From Pleomorphomonas carboxyditropha (GTDB lineage: Bacteria; Pseudomonadota; Alphaproteobacteria; Rhizobiales; Pleomorphomonadaceae): a DNA stretch of 64,000 bases. Shown piece after piece: positions 46,252 to 54,764 of the stretch. Below the pieces are notes generated by a model, which worked only from the letters and a program-made list of their open reading frames with translations, was not told the origin of the DNA and did not search any database. The position numbers and the translations under genes were made by a program. How positions within the stretch are numbered: the first letter of the stretch is position 1; every line of letters begins with the position of its first letter. The stretch is from positions 62,001-126,000 of the forward strand of contig NZ_NQVN01000012.1 of the NCBI RefSeq assembly GCF_002770725.1, given 5' to 3'.

Positions 46252-46280
46252 TTCTACGTTGAGCTCATTGCGCAGGATCA
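46252..46280 (-). promoter_or_regulatory. RpoE/ECF11-type promoter of the FAD-DUF1365-CFA operon
   Basis: On the minus strand TGATCC (46280-46275) is followed after exactly 18 bases by TAGAAT (-10, from 46256). The same sequence with identical spacing lies before rpoE on the plus strand. It places the lipid operon under the sigma factor encoded divergently. Confidence 0.75.
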
Positions 46281-46318
46281 CCGGCGCGGTCACGAATTTG
46301 CTCTCAGGGCGGCATCTG

Positions 46319-46347
46319 TGATCCATTGCGGCGGCTGACGCGTAGAA
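46319..46347 (+). promoter_or_regulatory. RpoE/ECF11-type autoregulated promoter of rpoE-chrR
   Basis: TGATCC (46319-46324), 18 bases, TAGAA (46343-46347). This follows the TGATCC/-10 TAAGA-like promoter known for Rhodobacter RpoE. The predicted transcript start near 46354 decides the rpoE start codon further in. Confidence 0.75.
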
Positions 46348-46415
46348 GAGGCATGAGACGTGGACGGACGAGTTCCTTTTTCGGCAAGGCAACCTTCGGG
46401 ACGGCGGTCAGTTCC

Positions 46416-46997
46416 ATGAGACCGGTCGATGCCTCGGTTGAGCCGATCGACGGCGCGGAAAACGCCCGTCTCGTCGCCGCCATCGCGCGGGCCGGCGACC
46501 GGCAGGCCTTTGCCCGGCTGTTCGCCTTCTATGCGCCGCGTCTCAGGACCTATCTCGCCCGGCAGGGCTTCGGCGCCAGCGACTGCGACGACCTGATCCA
46601 GGACACCATGCTGGCCGTCTGGCGCAAGGCCGGGCGGTTCGACCCCGAGATCGGCGCCGTGTCCACCTGGATCTTCACCATCTGCCGCAATCTCGGCATC
46701 GACCGGCGCCGCCGGCTGGCCCGCCGCCTGGGGGATGCCGACCTGCCGCCGGAGAGCGACGTCGATCCCGGCCCGTCGGCCGAAGGCGAGATCATCAGCC
46801 GCGAGGAGGAGACGCGGGTGCGCCGCGCCTTCGACCGGCTGCCGGCCGAACAGGCCGAGGTCATCGCCCTCTCCTTCTTTTCCCAATCGCCGCAGACCGA
46901 GATCGCGAAATCGCTCGGCATACCGCTCGGCACCGTCAAGTCGCGCGTCCGCCTCGCCATGAATCGCCTGCGCCAACTGCTCGACGAGCCGTCATGA
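46416..46997 (+). CDS. rpoE: ECF sigma factor RpoE (ChrR-controlled, ECF11-like)
   Basis: A 193-residue ECF sigma factor. Region 2 covers about 28-95 (AFARLFAFYAPRLRTYLARQG, CDDLIQDTMLAVWRKAGRFD, STWIFTICRNLGIDRRRR) and region 4 about 135-190 (RLPAEQAEVIALSFFSQSPQTEIAKSLG). ATGs at 46326-46353 fall at or before the predicted transcript start, so 46416 is used. Its stop overlaps the chrR start (ATGA). In Rhodobacter this sigma factor answers singlet oxygen. It should read the three TGATCC-N18 promoters noted nearby. Confidence 0.9.
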   Translation: MRPVDASVEPIDGAENARLVAAIARAGDRQAFARLFAFYAPRLRTYLARQGFGASDCDDLIQDTMLAVWRKAGRFDPEIGAVSTWIFTICRNLGIDRRRRLARRLGDADLPPESDVDPGPSAEGEIISREEETRVRRAFDRLPAEQAEVIALSFFSQSPQTEIAKSLGIPLGTVKSRVRLAMNRLRQLLDEPS

Positions 46998-47641
46998 CCG
47001 CCAGCCGCCACCCAAGTCCCGAATTGCTCGCCCGCCACGCGGCCGGATCGCTGTCGCCGGCCGCCGCGCTGGTGGTGGAATGCCATCTGGCGCTCTGCGA
47101 CGGCTGCGCCGCCGCTCACCGCGAAACGCTGGCACTCGGCGGCCTGCTCCTCGAACGCCTGTCCCCCTCCGAGCTCGACGCCCGCCTGTTCGAACGCACG
47201 CTGGCCCGCCTCGACGAGAAGCGCCCCGCCGCCGCCCGTCCGGCGGCGCGCCCGGCCCGCGACCTCGGCATCGAGCTGCCCGCCCCGATCGCCGAACGGG
47301 CGACGTCCGGCTGGCGCTGGATGGGGCCGGGCATGGCCTTCGCCCGCCTCGACGTGCCGGAGGATCCGCGCACCAGCCTCGTCCTGTTCCGGATCGGCGC
47401 CGGCCGCCGCATGCCGACGCATGGTCACTCGGGCGAGGAACTGACGCTGGTCCTGCATGGCGCCTTCGAGGACGAGCATGGGCGTTGCGCCGCCGGCGAT
47501 CTCGCCGAGGAGGACGACGACAGCCACCACACGCCGGTCGTCGTCGGTGGGGAGACCTGCGTCTGCCTCGCCTCCATCGAGGGCCGGCTTCGGCCGCATG
47601 GCCTGATCGGCCGCCTCGTCGGCCCGCTGATCGGTCTCTAG
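46994..47641 (+). CDS. chrR: Zinc-binding anti-sigma factor ChrR
   Basis: A 215-residue anti-sigma factor. The N-terminal anti-sigma domain carries His6, His31, Cys35 and Cys38, exactly the zinc ligands of Rhodobacter sphaeroides ChrR. A Pro/Ala/Arg linker (about 76-90) leads to the C-terminal cupin domain (about 95-205), with PTHGHSGEELTLVL and the following SHHTP histidines forming the second metal site. The cupin part is needed for release of RpoE by singlet oxygen in Rhodobacter. Confidence 0.93.
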   Translation: MTASRHPSPELLARHAAGSLSPAAALVVECHLALCDGCAAAHRETLALGGLLLERLSPSELDARLFERTLARLDEKRPAAARPAARPARDLGIELPAPIAERATSGWRWMGPGMAFARLDVPEDPRTSLVLFRIGAGRRMPTHGHSGEELTLVLHGAFEDEHGRCAAGDLAEEDDDSHHTPVVVGGETCVCLASIEGRLRPHGLIGRLVGPLIGL

Positions 47642-47643
47642 CC

Positions 47644-48450
47644 ATGCCGACGAATGCCATTCCGTCACTGGCAATCCTGGCGATGGCGATGGGCGCCGCG
47701 GCGATCCTTGCCGAACGGACGCGCCGGTCGGGCTTCATCGACGGCATCTGGGCGCTGTCGACCGGCGTCGCCGCGCTGGTGCTGATCCTTGGTCTCTCCG
47801 TCCCCGTTGAACGCCCGCTCCTGGTATCGGCGCTGGTCGCCATCTGGGCGGTCCGCCTCGGCCGCCATCTCATCGGCCGCACGCTTCGGGGCGACGGCGA
47901 CGATCCGCGCTACGCCGCTCTCCGCCGCGAATGGGGAGAAGCGGCGCCGCGCCGGCTGTTGCTGTTCCTCGAAACGCAGGCCATCGCCGGCTGGCTGCTG
48001 GCGCTCTCGGCGGCGGCGGCCGCCGCCCGTGCCGGCCCGCTCGGCGCACAGGATGGCCTGGGGATCGCCATCGTCCTGATCGCGCTCGCCGGCGAATGGC
48101 GGGCCGACCGCACTCTCGCCGCCTTCCGGCGCGACCGGCCGGGCGAGGTCTGCGATCGCGGCCTGTGGGGATGGTCGCGCCACCCCAACTACTTCTTCGA
48201 ATGGCTGTTCTGGGTGGGGATCGCCGTCGTCGGGGTCGGCGGCGCCGAATGGCGTACCGCCCTCGTCCTGGTCGCGCCCGTCTCGATCTATTGGCTGCTC
48301 GTCCACGTCTCCGGCATTCCGCCGCTCGAACGGCACATGCTGGAAAGCCGGGGCGAAGCCTTCCGCGCCTATCAGGCCCGCGTGTCGCCGTTCTTTCCGC
48401 TGCCGCCCGCAAAGGATCAAGCCGGAAGCCACCGCGACAGCAGCCAATAG
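47644..48450 (+). CDS. DUF1295 membrane protein (steroid 5-alpha-reductase-like)
   Basis: A 268-residue integral membrane protein with about six spans. The family signature GLWGWSRHPNYFFEWLFWVG lies about residues 173-192, and RGEAFRAYQARVSPFFPLPP near the C-terminus. Members resemble steroid reductases and isoprenylcysteine methyltransferases, and occur in RpoE-ChrR/CFA neighbourhoods. It starts two bases after the chrR stop, so it is the third gene of that operon. It overlaps the convergent DUF2177 gene by 34 bases. Confidence 0.88.
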   Translation: MPTNAIPSLAILAMAMGAAAILAERTRRSGFIDGIWALSTGVAALVLILGLSVPVERPLLVSALVAIWAVRLGRHLIGRTLRGDGDDPRYAALRREWGEAAPRRLLLFLETQAIAGWLLALSAAAAAARAGPLGAQDGLGIAIVLIALAGEWRADRTLAAFRRDRPGEVCDRGLWGWSRHPNYFFEWLFWVGIAVVGVGGAEWRTALVLVAPVSIYWLLVHVSGIPPLERHMLESRGEAFRAYQARVSPFFPLPPAKDQAGSHRDSSQ

Positions 48451-48824
48451 CTGATCGTCGCGGCAAGGCCGCTGGCAATCGTTCCCCAGGCGAGATCGAC
48501 GACGGTGATCACCACCGGCCAGGCCCGGACGGTCGCCTGATTGGTGAGGTCGTAGGTGGCGTAGGCGACGAAGCCCAGCGCGGCGCCCGATATCGCCGCC
48601 GTCGACCATCTGCCCGAGGCGAGCGCCGGCTGGATGGCGAAATAGCCGAGCCCTCCGGCGTAAATCAGATAGAAGGCCACCGCCGGCAGCGGCTGGAAGG
48701 GATCGGCGACGAGATCGCCCATCGCCGGCTTGTAGAGGCGCGGCACCATGGTGCCGAGCCAGAGGGCGTCGAGGGCGAGAAAGCTGATTAGTCCGGCGGC
48801 GTAGATGGCGATGGCTTGGGGCAT
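48417..48824 (-). CDS. DUF2177 membrane protein
   Basis: A 135-residue protein with four predicted spans; DUF2177 features include FLALDALWLGTMVPRLYK (about 14-31), FYLIYAGGLGYFAI and YATYDLTNQATVRAWP. Function unknown; the family recurs beside DUF1295, DUF1365 and CFA-type genes. A further TGATCC-N18-TATGAG promoter lies 22 bases upstream of its start. Confidence 0.87.
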   Translation of the reverse strand: MPQAIAIYAAGLISFLALDALWLGTMVPRLYKPAMGDLVADPFQPLPAVAFYLIYAGGLGYFAIQPALASGRWSTAAISGAALGFVAYATYDLTNQATVRAWPVVITVVDLAWGTIASGLAATISYWLLSRWLPA

Positions 48825-48845
48825 GACGGTCTCCCTTGTTGACCC

Positions 48846-48874
48846 TCATACGTTCGGGCGCGCCGCTCGGATCA
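48846..48874 (-). promoter_or_regulatory. Probable RpoE/ECF11-type promoter of the DUF2177 gene
   Basis: TGATCC on the minus strand (48874-48869), 18 bases, then TATGAG (from 48850). The -10 departs from TAGAA, but spacing and the preceding AACG match the FAD-operon promoter. Confidence 0.55.
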
Positions 48875-48967
48875 ACGGCCCGGCGACAACCGATATCGCC
48901 GGGCCGCCGTCGCTGCCCGTTGGAATGCCCGTTTGGAATGCCAAAGCCGGCGCCCGGCGTGCCTCGC

Positions 48968-49768
48968 CTATCTAAGGCCGCTCCCCGGCTCGGCGATCCT
49001 GCGGTGGCGGCGGGCCAGGGTTTCCGGCGACATGAAGCCGGCCATCGTCGTCTGCAGCTTGTTGCTCCAGCCGGTGACGATATCCGCCTCGCCGTTCATC
49101 ATCGCCCGATAGCCGGCCCGCGCCACATAGCCGGCGTCGTCCTTGTCGGCCTGGCCCATCTCGGTGTCCATCAGGTCGGCGCGTTCGAAGAACTCGGTCT
49201 CGGTCGGGCCGGGCATCAGCACCGTCACGGTGATGTTGGTGTCGGTCATCTCCTCCCTCAGCGCGTAGGCGAAGCTGTCGACGAAGGCCTTGGTGCCGTT
49301 GTAGACCGCCTGGAAGGCGCCCGGGATGTAGCCGGCGATCGAGCCGGTGAACAGGATGCGGCCGAACTGCTGCTCGCGCATCTGCCGGCCGATCCGGTGC
49401 ACCAGGTCGAGCGTGCCCATGATGTTGGTGTCGACCACCCGGCGGATGTCGTCGAAGGACTGGTCGAGGAAGCCGTGGCCGAGGCCGCGGCCGGCGTTGG
49501 CCATCAGGAGCTCCACCGGCCGGCCGTCGGAGGCGATGACGTCGATCAGCCGGGCGATGCCCTCGGGCGTCGACAGGTCGGCCTCGACGGCGCGGATGGA
49601 AACGCCGTGCTCGCCGAGCAGGTCGGCGACGTCGTGGATCCCCGGTTCGTCGGCGGCGACGACGAGGTCATAGCCGTCTCCGGCGGCGCAGCGGGCGAGC
49701 TCGAAGCCGATGCCGGTCGAGGCGCCGGTGACGACGGCGATGCCGCGGTCGGGATAGATCTGGCCCAT
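48968..49768 (-). CDS. Short-chain dehydrogenase/reductase
   Basis: A 266-residue SDR. Cofactor motif TGASTGIGFELA at residues 14-25, NAGRG about 92, catalytic Ser in GSIAG and YNGTK (Tyr and Lys) about 158-162, and PGPTETEFF. The acceptor substrate is unknown. Related SDR genes are RpoE targets in Rhodobacter, but the promoter seen here (49824-49848) is of the EcfG general-stress type. AGGAG-type ribosome site before the ATG. Confidence 0.9.
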   Translation of the reverse strand: MGQIYPDRGIAVVTGASTGIGFELARCAAGDGYDLVVAADEPGIHDVADLLGEHGVSIRAVEADLSTPEGIARLIDVIASDGRPVELLMANAGRGLGHGFLDQSFDDIRRVVDTNIMGTLDLVHRIGRQMREQQFGRILFTGSIAGYIPGAFQAVYNGTKAFVDSFAYALREEMTDTNITVTVLMPGPTETEFFERADLMDTEMGQADKDDAGYVARAGYRAMMNGEADIVTGWSNKLQTTMAGFMSPETLARRHRRIAEPGSGLR

Positions 49769-49823
49769 GGTGTTCTCCTCGGGTTCGTTGCGCGGCCGGC
49801 GAAGCCGGCCGCAGGATGGACGA

Positions 49824-49848
49824 AACCCGCGGGAGACGTCGATGTTCC
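49824..49848 (-). promoter_or_regulatory. EcfG-type general-stress promoter of the SDR gene
   Basis: On the minus strand GGAAC (49848-49844), 17 bases, GTT (49826-49824), the GGAAC-N16/17-GTT layout of alphaproteobacterial EcfG promoters. It is divergent from a second one at 49854; the two -35 elements form the palindrome GTTCCCGCCGGGAAC. Confidence 0.65.
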
Positions 49849-49853
49849 CGCCG

Positions 49854-49878
49854 GGAACAATCGACCCGATGACCGGTT
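49854..49878 (+). promoter_or_regulatory. EcfG-type general-stress promoter of the 61-residue protein gene
   Basis: GGAAC (49854-49858), 17 bases, GTT (49876-49878), about 62 bases before the start at 49941. Confidence 0.65.
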
Positions 49879-49940
49879 GTCCCGGTTGGTCGGTACCGCC
49901 GGCCGAGCCCCGGATGCCCCGGGATCGCAAGGAGGCCGTC

Positions 49941-50126
49941 ATGAACGACAACGCCAAGAACAACGAACATCGCGAGCAGGACCCGGTGGAGGGTTCGCGC
50001 GAGATCGTCGATCGCGAGCTGAAGCGCCAGGACGACGCGGCCGGCCAGCGGGCCGCCGCCGGCAAGCCGGTCGATCCGACCCCGCCGCCGCTCGAGGAGC
50101 GCCCGCAGATCAACCGGAAGAAATGA
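49941..50126 (+). CDS. Small hydrophilic stress-type protein
   Basis: A 61-residue, highly charged protein (MNDNAKNNEHREQDPVEG; EIVDRELKRQDDAA; PPPLEERPQINRKK) with no hydrophobic core, probably disordered. AAGGAGG lies four bases before its ATG and an EcfG-type promoter upstream. Such small proteins are common members of the general stress response. No family name is known to me. Confidence 0.75.
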   Translation: MNDNAKNNEHREQDPVEGSREIVDRELKRQDDAAGQRAAAGKPVDPTPPPLEERPQINRKK

Positions 50127-50201
50127 CCTGCCGGGCCGCGGAAAGCCGGCTGCATGCAACGGAATTCACGGCTCGGGTTGCCCAACCCGGGCCGTTGCCG
50201 A

Positions 50202-50525
50202 TCAGGCCATCACGTCGCGATCGATATCGTCGAGCCAGGCCCTCAGCTCGTTGAAGCGGGGCGATAGCCTGGTGGCCCGGCCGAGCAGCTGCCGCACCGT
50301 CATCAGCGAGAAGGCCAGGATATAGCGGTCCTTCTCGGCCATCTGCGCGTGGGCGCGCGAATAGTCGGCGAGCGCGCCGATCTCCGGCGATTGCAGGGAA
50401 TCCGCCTCGAACAGCTTCAGCCGGTTGACGAGGAGGCTCGGCCGCGCCACCTCGGTCTGCTCGACCGTCAGGTGCAGCCTGTAGCGGTACTTCCGCTCGT
50501 CGGGAGATTTGTCGGGCCGGTCCAT
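50202..50525 (-). CDS. Uncharacterised 107-residue protein at the end of the efflux operon
   Basis: A soluble, mostly helical protein (KYRYRLHLTVEQTEVARPSLLVNRLKLFEA; ALADYSRAHAQMAEKDRYILAFSLMTVRQLL). The ATG overlaps the stop of the MFS pump gene by one base (TGATG), so it is translated with it. No recognised domain. Possibly an accessory or regulatory factor of the pump. Confidence 0.7.
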   Translation of the reverse strand: MDRPDKSPDERKYRYRLHLTVEQTEVARPSLLVNRLKLFEADSLQSPEIGALADYSRAHAQMAEKDRYILAFSLMTVRQLLGRATRLSPRFNELRAWLDDIDRDVMA

Positions 50526-52060
50526 CAATGCGCTCCGCTGGTGTCGATCGGTCCCTTCGGCTTGGGCGCCAGCCAGGGCAGCAGGGCCGCCAGCACGAAG
50601 ACCACGGTGATCACCGCGAACATGTCGAGCGTGGCGAGCAGCACGCTCTGGTGCTCGACGATGCGGGTGAGATTGGCGACCGCCACCTCGGGCGAGGCGC
50701 CGCCCGCCACCATGCCGGCGATCACCTCGGCGTTGTTGTGCATGGCGCCGACCAGCTCGGTCTGGTTGACGCGCGCCGAATTGGCCCAGCCGGTCTGCAC
50801 CAGCGAGGTGGCGAAGGCGCCGGCCAGCGTGCGCATGAAGTTGGAGAGGCCGGCGGCGTTGGCCTGCTCCTCCGGCGTCACGCTGGCGATGGCGAGGCCG
50901 GTCACCGGCACGAAGAACATCACCATGAACGGGCCGGTGAACAGCGTCGGCCAGGCCATCTGCGCGAAGGTGACGTCGGAATTGAAGCCCATGCGCCAGG
51001 CCGTCATGGCGCCGAGGCCGAGGATGCCGATCGACAGGATGGCGCGCGGATCGAACTTCTCCGTCGCCTTGCCGACGATCGGCGCCGAGATCATGGCGAG
51101 AATGCCCATGATGCCGGTGGCGTATCCGGCCCAGGTGGCCGTGTAGCCCATGTTCTGCTGCAGCCACAGCGGCAGGATGACGATGGCCGCGAAGAAGGCG
51201 CCGAAGCCGCCGGCGAAGGTGACGGCCGCCGCCGTGAAGCCGCGATGGCGGAAGATGCGCAGATCGACGATCGGCTGCGCCTCGGTCAGCTCGTAGATGA
51301 CGAAGGCGAGGAAGCCCACCACGGCGACGACGGCGAGCAGCTTGATTTCGGTGGCGGCGAACCAGTCGTGGTTGCGTCCCTCGTCGAGCATGATCTGCAA
51401 GGCGCCGACCCACAGCACCAAGAGCGCCAGGCCGATCGCGTCGATGCGCGCCTTGCCGGTCGGGTCGGGCAGCCCCCGTGTGGTCAGGAACACCAGGGCG
51501 CCGCCGATCAGCGCGATCGGCACCTTGATGTGGAAGATCCACGGCCAGCCGATGCCGTCGCAGATGATGCCACCGAGGATGGGGCCGGCGATCGGACCGA
51601 TCAGCGTCGTCATCGCCCAGATCACCGAGGCGACGGTCGCCTGCCTGGGCGGGAAGATGCGCATCAGCAGCATCTGCGACAACGGCATGATCGGGCCGCC
51701 GACCAGGCCGAGCAGCACGCGGCCGGCGATCAGCATGCCGAGCGATTGCGACAGGCCGCACAAGAGCGAGATGGCGGCGAAGGCGAAATAGCAGGCGAGG
51801 AAGACGCGCATCGCCCCGAACCGCCGGCTGAGCCAGCCGGTGAGCGGCACGGTGATCGCCTCGGCCACCGCGTAGGAGGTGATCACCCACGAGCCCTGCG
51901 ACACCGACACGCCAACCGAGCCGGCGATCGTCGGCACCGACACGTTGGCGATGGTGCTGTCGAGCACCACCAGGAAGTTGCCGGCGCCGATGGCGAGAGC
52001 GGCGACCAGGAGGCGCGGTCCGGCCAGCGGGCCGGCGTGCGGCAGGGCGGGCGCGGTCAT
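50525..52060 (-). CDS. DHA2-family MFS multidrug pump (EmrB type)
   Basis: A 511-residue, 14-span major facilitator. Motifs include FLVVLDSTIANVSVPTIAGSVG (about 28-49, motif D1 of DHA2), GWLSRRFGAMRVF (motif A about 77) and GRVLLGLVGGPIMPLSQ. With the membrane fusion protein and outer-membrane channel encoded before it, it forms a tripartite proton-driven pump spanning both membranes. Four bases separate it from the fusion-protein gene. Confidence 0.93.
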   Translation of the reverse strand: MTAPALPHAGPLAGPRLLVAALAIGAGNFLVVLDSTIANVSVPTIAGSVGVSVSQGSWVITSYAVAEAITVPLTGWLSRRFGAMRVFLACYFAFAAISLLCGLSQSLGMLIAGRVLLGLVGGPIMPLSQMLLMRIFPPRQATVASVIWAMTTLIGPIAGPILGGIICDGIGWPWIFHIKVPIALIGGALVFLTTRGLPDPTGKARIDAIGLALLVLWVGALQIMLDEGRNHDWFAATEIKLLAVVAVVGFLAFVIYELTEAQPIVDLRIFRHRGFTAAAVTFAGGFGAFFAAIVILPLWLQQNMGYTATWAGYATGIMGILAMISAPIVGKATEKFDPRAILSIGILGLGAMTAWRMGFNSDVTFAQMAWPTLFTGPFMVMFFVPVTGLAIASVTPEEQANAAGLSNFMRTLAGAFATSLVQTGWANSARVNQTELVGAMHNNAEVIAGMVAGGASPEVAVANLTRIVEHQSVLLATLDMFAVITVVFVLAALLPWLAPKPKGPIDTSGAH

Positions 52061-52064
52061 TCGG

Positions 52065-53219
52065 TCACTCGACGAGCGAGATGTCGGCGGTCATCGACAG
52101 GCCGACCTGCAACGGATACGCCCTGAGCTCGGCCGGATCGAGCGCGATGCGCACCGGCAGGCGCTGCACCACCTTGATCCAGTTGCCGGTGGCGTTCTGG
52201 GCCGGCACCACCGAGAAGGCGGCGCCGGTGCCGCCGGAAAAGCCGACCACCGTGCCGGTGAACGGCACGTCGCCGCCGTAGAGGTCGGAGGTGAGCGTCA
52301 CCTTCTGGCCGGCCTTGACGTGGGCGAGCTGCACTTCCTTGTAGTTGGCGTCGACATAGGCCTCGCCGAGCGGCACCACCACCATCAGCGTCATGCCCGG
52401 CTGGACGCGCTGGCCGACCTGCACCTGCCGGCGCGAGATGACGCCGTCGACCGGCGCCCGCATCACCGTGCGTTCGAGGTTGACCCTGGCCTGGTCGCGG
52501 GCCGAGCGGGCGGCCAGCACTTCCGGATTGTCGTCGATGCCGACGCCGGAGATCATGGCGGCGTTGGCCTCCTTGGCGGCCACGGCGGCGTCGTGGGCAG
52601 CAAGGGCGCCGGCCGCGCCGGCCCGGGCGGCCGAAAGGCTGGCCTCGGCGGTCTTCAGCACGGTCTCGACGGCGGTGATCTCGTCGCCGGACACCGAGCC
52701 ATTGCCGGCCAGCGTCTGGCGGCGGTCGAGGTCGATCCTGGCCTTCTCGAACCCCGCCTCGGCCGAGGCGAGCTGGGCGGCCGCCTGCACCTGGTCGGCC
52801 TCGCGGCCGGCGATCTGGGCGGCGAGCGCCTTGTCGTTGGCGACGAGAGCCGTCACCCGGCGGATGGCGCTCTGGTAGGTCGCCTCGGCCATGGCGAGCG
52901 CCAGCTCGGCGTCGGTGTCGTCGAGGCGGACCAGCACGTCGCCCTTCTTCACCATCTCGGTATCGCTGACCAGCACCTCCAGGACGGGCGCCGCCACCAG
53001 CGGTGTGATCTGCGCCACGTCGGCGCCGACATAGGCGTTGTCGGTGACGGCATGCTTGGACGCATAGAGCGTGTCATAGGCATAGTAGGCGCCGCCCGCG
53101 GCCGCCACGGCGAGAAACAACCCCAGGAACAGCGGGCCGCGCTTCTTGGGATTGACGGCCGCCGTGGCGGCCCGGGCGGTTTCTTCGGCGTCGGCGTCGA
53201 TCTTGCTCATGTCGTTCAC
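52065..53219 (-). CDS. HlyD/EmrA-type membrane fusion protein
   Basis: A 384-residue periplasmic adaptor with one N-terminal span (about 30-50, GPLFLGLFLAVAAAGGAYYA). Two half-lipoyl segments (DNAYVGADVAQITPLVAAPV; VMRAPVDGVISRRQVQVGQRV) flank a coiled-coil hairpin (about 105-225). The start overlaps the channel gene stop by 4 bases (ATGA). Links EmrB-type pump to the outer-membrane channel. Confidence 0.93.
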   Translation of the reverse strand: MNDMSKIDADAEETARAATAAVNPKKRGPLFLGLFLAVAAAGGAYYAYDTLYASKHAVTDNAYVGADVAQITPLVAAPVLEVLVSDTEMVKKGDVLVRLDDTDAELALAMAEATYQSAIRRVTALVANDKALAAQIAGREADQVQAAAQLASAEAGFEKARIDLDRRQTLAGNGSVSGDEITAVETVLKTAEASLSAARAGAAGALAAHDAAVAAKEANAAMISGVGIDDNPEVLAARSARDQARVNLERTVMRAPVDGVISRRQVQVGQRVQPGMTLMVVVPLGEAYVDANYKEVQLAHVKAGQKVTLTSDLYGGDVPFTGTVVGFSGGTGAAFSVVPAQNATGNWIKVVQRLPVRIALDPAELRAYPLQVGLSMTADISLVE

Positions 53220-54664
53220 GACTGCTTCTCCGTGCTGCGGAACCCGCCGCCGAGGGCGCGGACCATTGCGATATCCAGGGTGAAGGCGCGGGCCTGCAGC
53301 GCGGCGGTCGCCCGGCGAGCGGTGATCAGCGCGTCTTCGGCGGTCAGCACTTCGAGATAGGTGGCAAGGCCGCCGTTGTAGCGGTCGCTGACGACGCGCC
53401 AGGCCTTCTCGGCGGCGACGGCCGACCGCCTGGTGTTGGCGAGCTGGCTGGCGAGCTGGCGCTTGCTGACCACGGCGTCGGCCACCTGGCGCAGCGCCTC
53501 GGTCAGCGTCCTGTCGTAGCTGGCGACGGCGATCTCGTATTGCGACACGGCGCTGCGCTCGCCGGCCCTGAGGCGGCCGCCGTCGAAGATCGGCAGCGAG
53601 ACGGCCGGGCCGACCGAGCCGAACGTCGAGCCGGTATCGGTGAGCATGTTGAGGCCGAGCGCCTGCTTGCCGATCATCGCCGCCAGGTTGACGTTGGGAT
53701 AGTAGGCGGCCTTGGCGGCGTCGATCTCCTTGGAAGACGCCTCGGCGGTGTAGCGGGCCGCCAGGATATCCGGCCGCCGGCCCAGGAATTCGATGGGCAG
53801 GCTCCGGGGAACGCCGGTGTAACGGCCGCCCCGCACCTTCGGCCGGCTGACGGCGAGGCCGCGGTCCGGCCCGGCGCCGATCAGCGCGGCGAGCTGGTTC
53901 CGGGCAAGACCGATCTCTTCGTCGATCCGGGCGAGCTCGGCCTCGGCGCCGGCCTCGGCGGCGCGCGACCGCTCCAGCGCCCCCTCGTTTTCGAGGCCCT
54001 TGCCGGTGCGGTCGCTCATCAGCGACAGCGTCTGCTTGCGCACGTTGATGGCGCTGACGGCAGAATCGCGGTCGGCATAGAGCGCGGCGAGCCGGCCGTA
54101 GACGTCGGCGATGCCGGTGGACAGGGCGAGCCGGGTGGCGGCGGCTTCCGCCTCGGCGGCGGCGGCCTTGCCCTTGGCGGCGGCCAACGCCGCCCGGTTC
54201 TTGCCCCAGAAGTCGATCTCCCAGTCGAGCGACAGCGTGCCGGTGCCGGCGTCGTTCCAGCCCTTGGGCACGAAGTCCTCGCCGATCAGGTAGTTGTAGG
54301 ACTGGCGCTCGCTATCGGCCTTGGCCGAGGCGCCGACGGTAGGCAGCAGCGACGCCCGCGACGCGCCGACGCCGGCGTAAGCCAGGGCGACGCGCGCCGC
54401 GGCGATCCGCATGTCCGACGCGCCGGCGAGCCCCTCGTCGATCAGCGTCGCCAGTTGCGGGTCGCCATAGGCCTGCCACCAGGCGTCGGCCGGCCAGGCC
54501 GCGTCGGCGGCGGGGGCAAGGCTCTTGCCGGACGCATAGTCGGAGATCGGCTTCACCTCGGAGACGGCCGCATTTTCCGGAAGCATGGCGCATCCGCCAT
54601 AAAGCGCTGACAGAAAAAGCAGAACGCCGGCGGAACATCCATTTTGACCGAGCCTCGAACGCAT
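53216..54664 (-). CDS. NodT-family outer-membrane efflux lipoprotein
   Basis: A 482-residue TolC-like channel. Lipobox LYGGC with Cys at residue 25, WWQAYGDPQLATLIDEGLAG at the start of the first OEP repeat, and the second repeat near 260-460 (RRPDILAARYTAEASSKEIDAAKAAYYPNVNL). First gene of the leftward efflux operon; it starts 14 bases from a TetR-type palindrome. Confidence 0.92.
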   Translation of the reverse strand: MRSRLGQNGCSAGVLLFLSALYGGCAMLPENAAVSEVKPISDYASGKSLAPAADAAWPADAWWQAYGDPQLATLIDEGLAGASDMRIAAARVALAYAGVGASRASLLPTVGASAKADSERQSYNYLIGEDFVPKGWNDAGTGTLSLDWEIDFWGKNRAALAAAKGKAAAAEAEAAATRLALSTGIADVYGRLAALYADRDSAVSAINVRKQTLSLMSDRTGKGLENEGALERSRAAEAGAEAELARIDEEIGLARNQLAALIGAGPDRGLAVSRPKVRGGRYTGVPRSLPIEFLGRRPDILAARYTAEASSKEIDAAKAAYYPNVNLAAMIGKQALGLNMLTDTGSTFGSVGPAVSLPIFDGGRLRAGERSAVSQYEIAVASYDRTLTEALRQVADAVVSKRQLASQLANTRRSAVAAEKAWRVVSDRYNGGLATYLEVLTAEDALITARRATAALQARAFTLDIAMVRALGGGFRSTEKQS

Positions 54665-54677
54665 GCGGCACCCATAT

Positions 54678-54694
54678 AACCGTACAGTACGGTT
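54678..54694. promoter_or_regulatory. TetR-type operator
   Basis: AACCGTAC-A-GTACGGTT, a perfect 17-base palindrome between the efflux operon and the divergent TetR regulator gene. Its place over the promoters fits repression of both. Confidence 0.8.
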
Positions 54695-54764
54695 TTGTTA
54701 TAAAGGCGACTTGCGGCGGTCAAGGCCAAAATCTAGTCTTCCGATCACGAATGGGAGATTCCGC

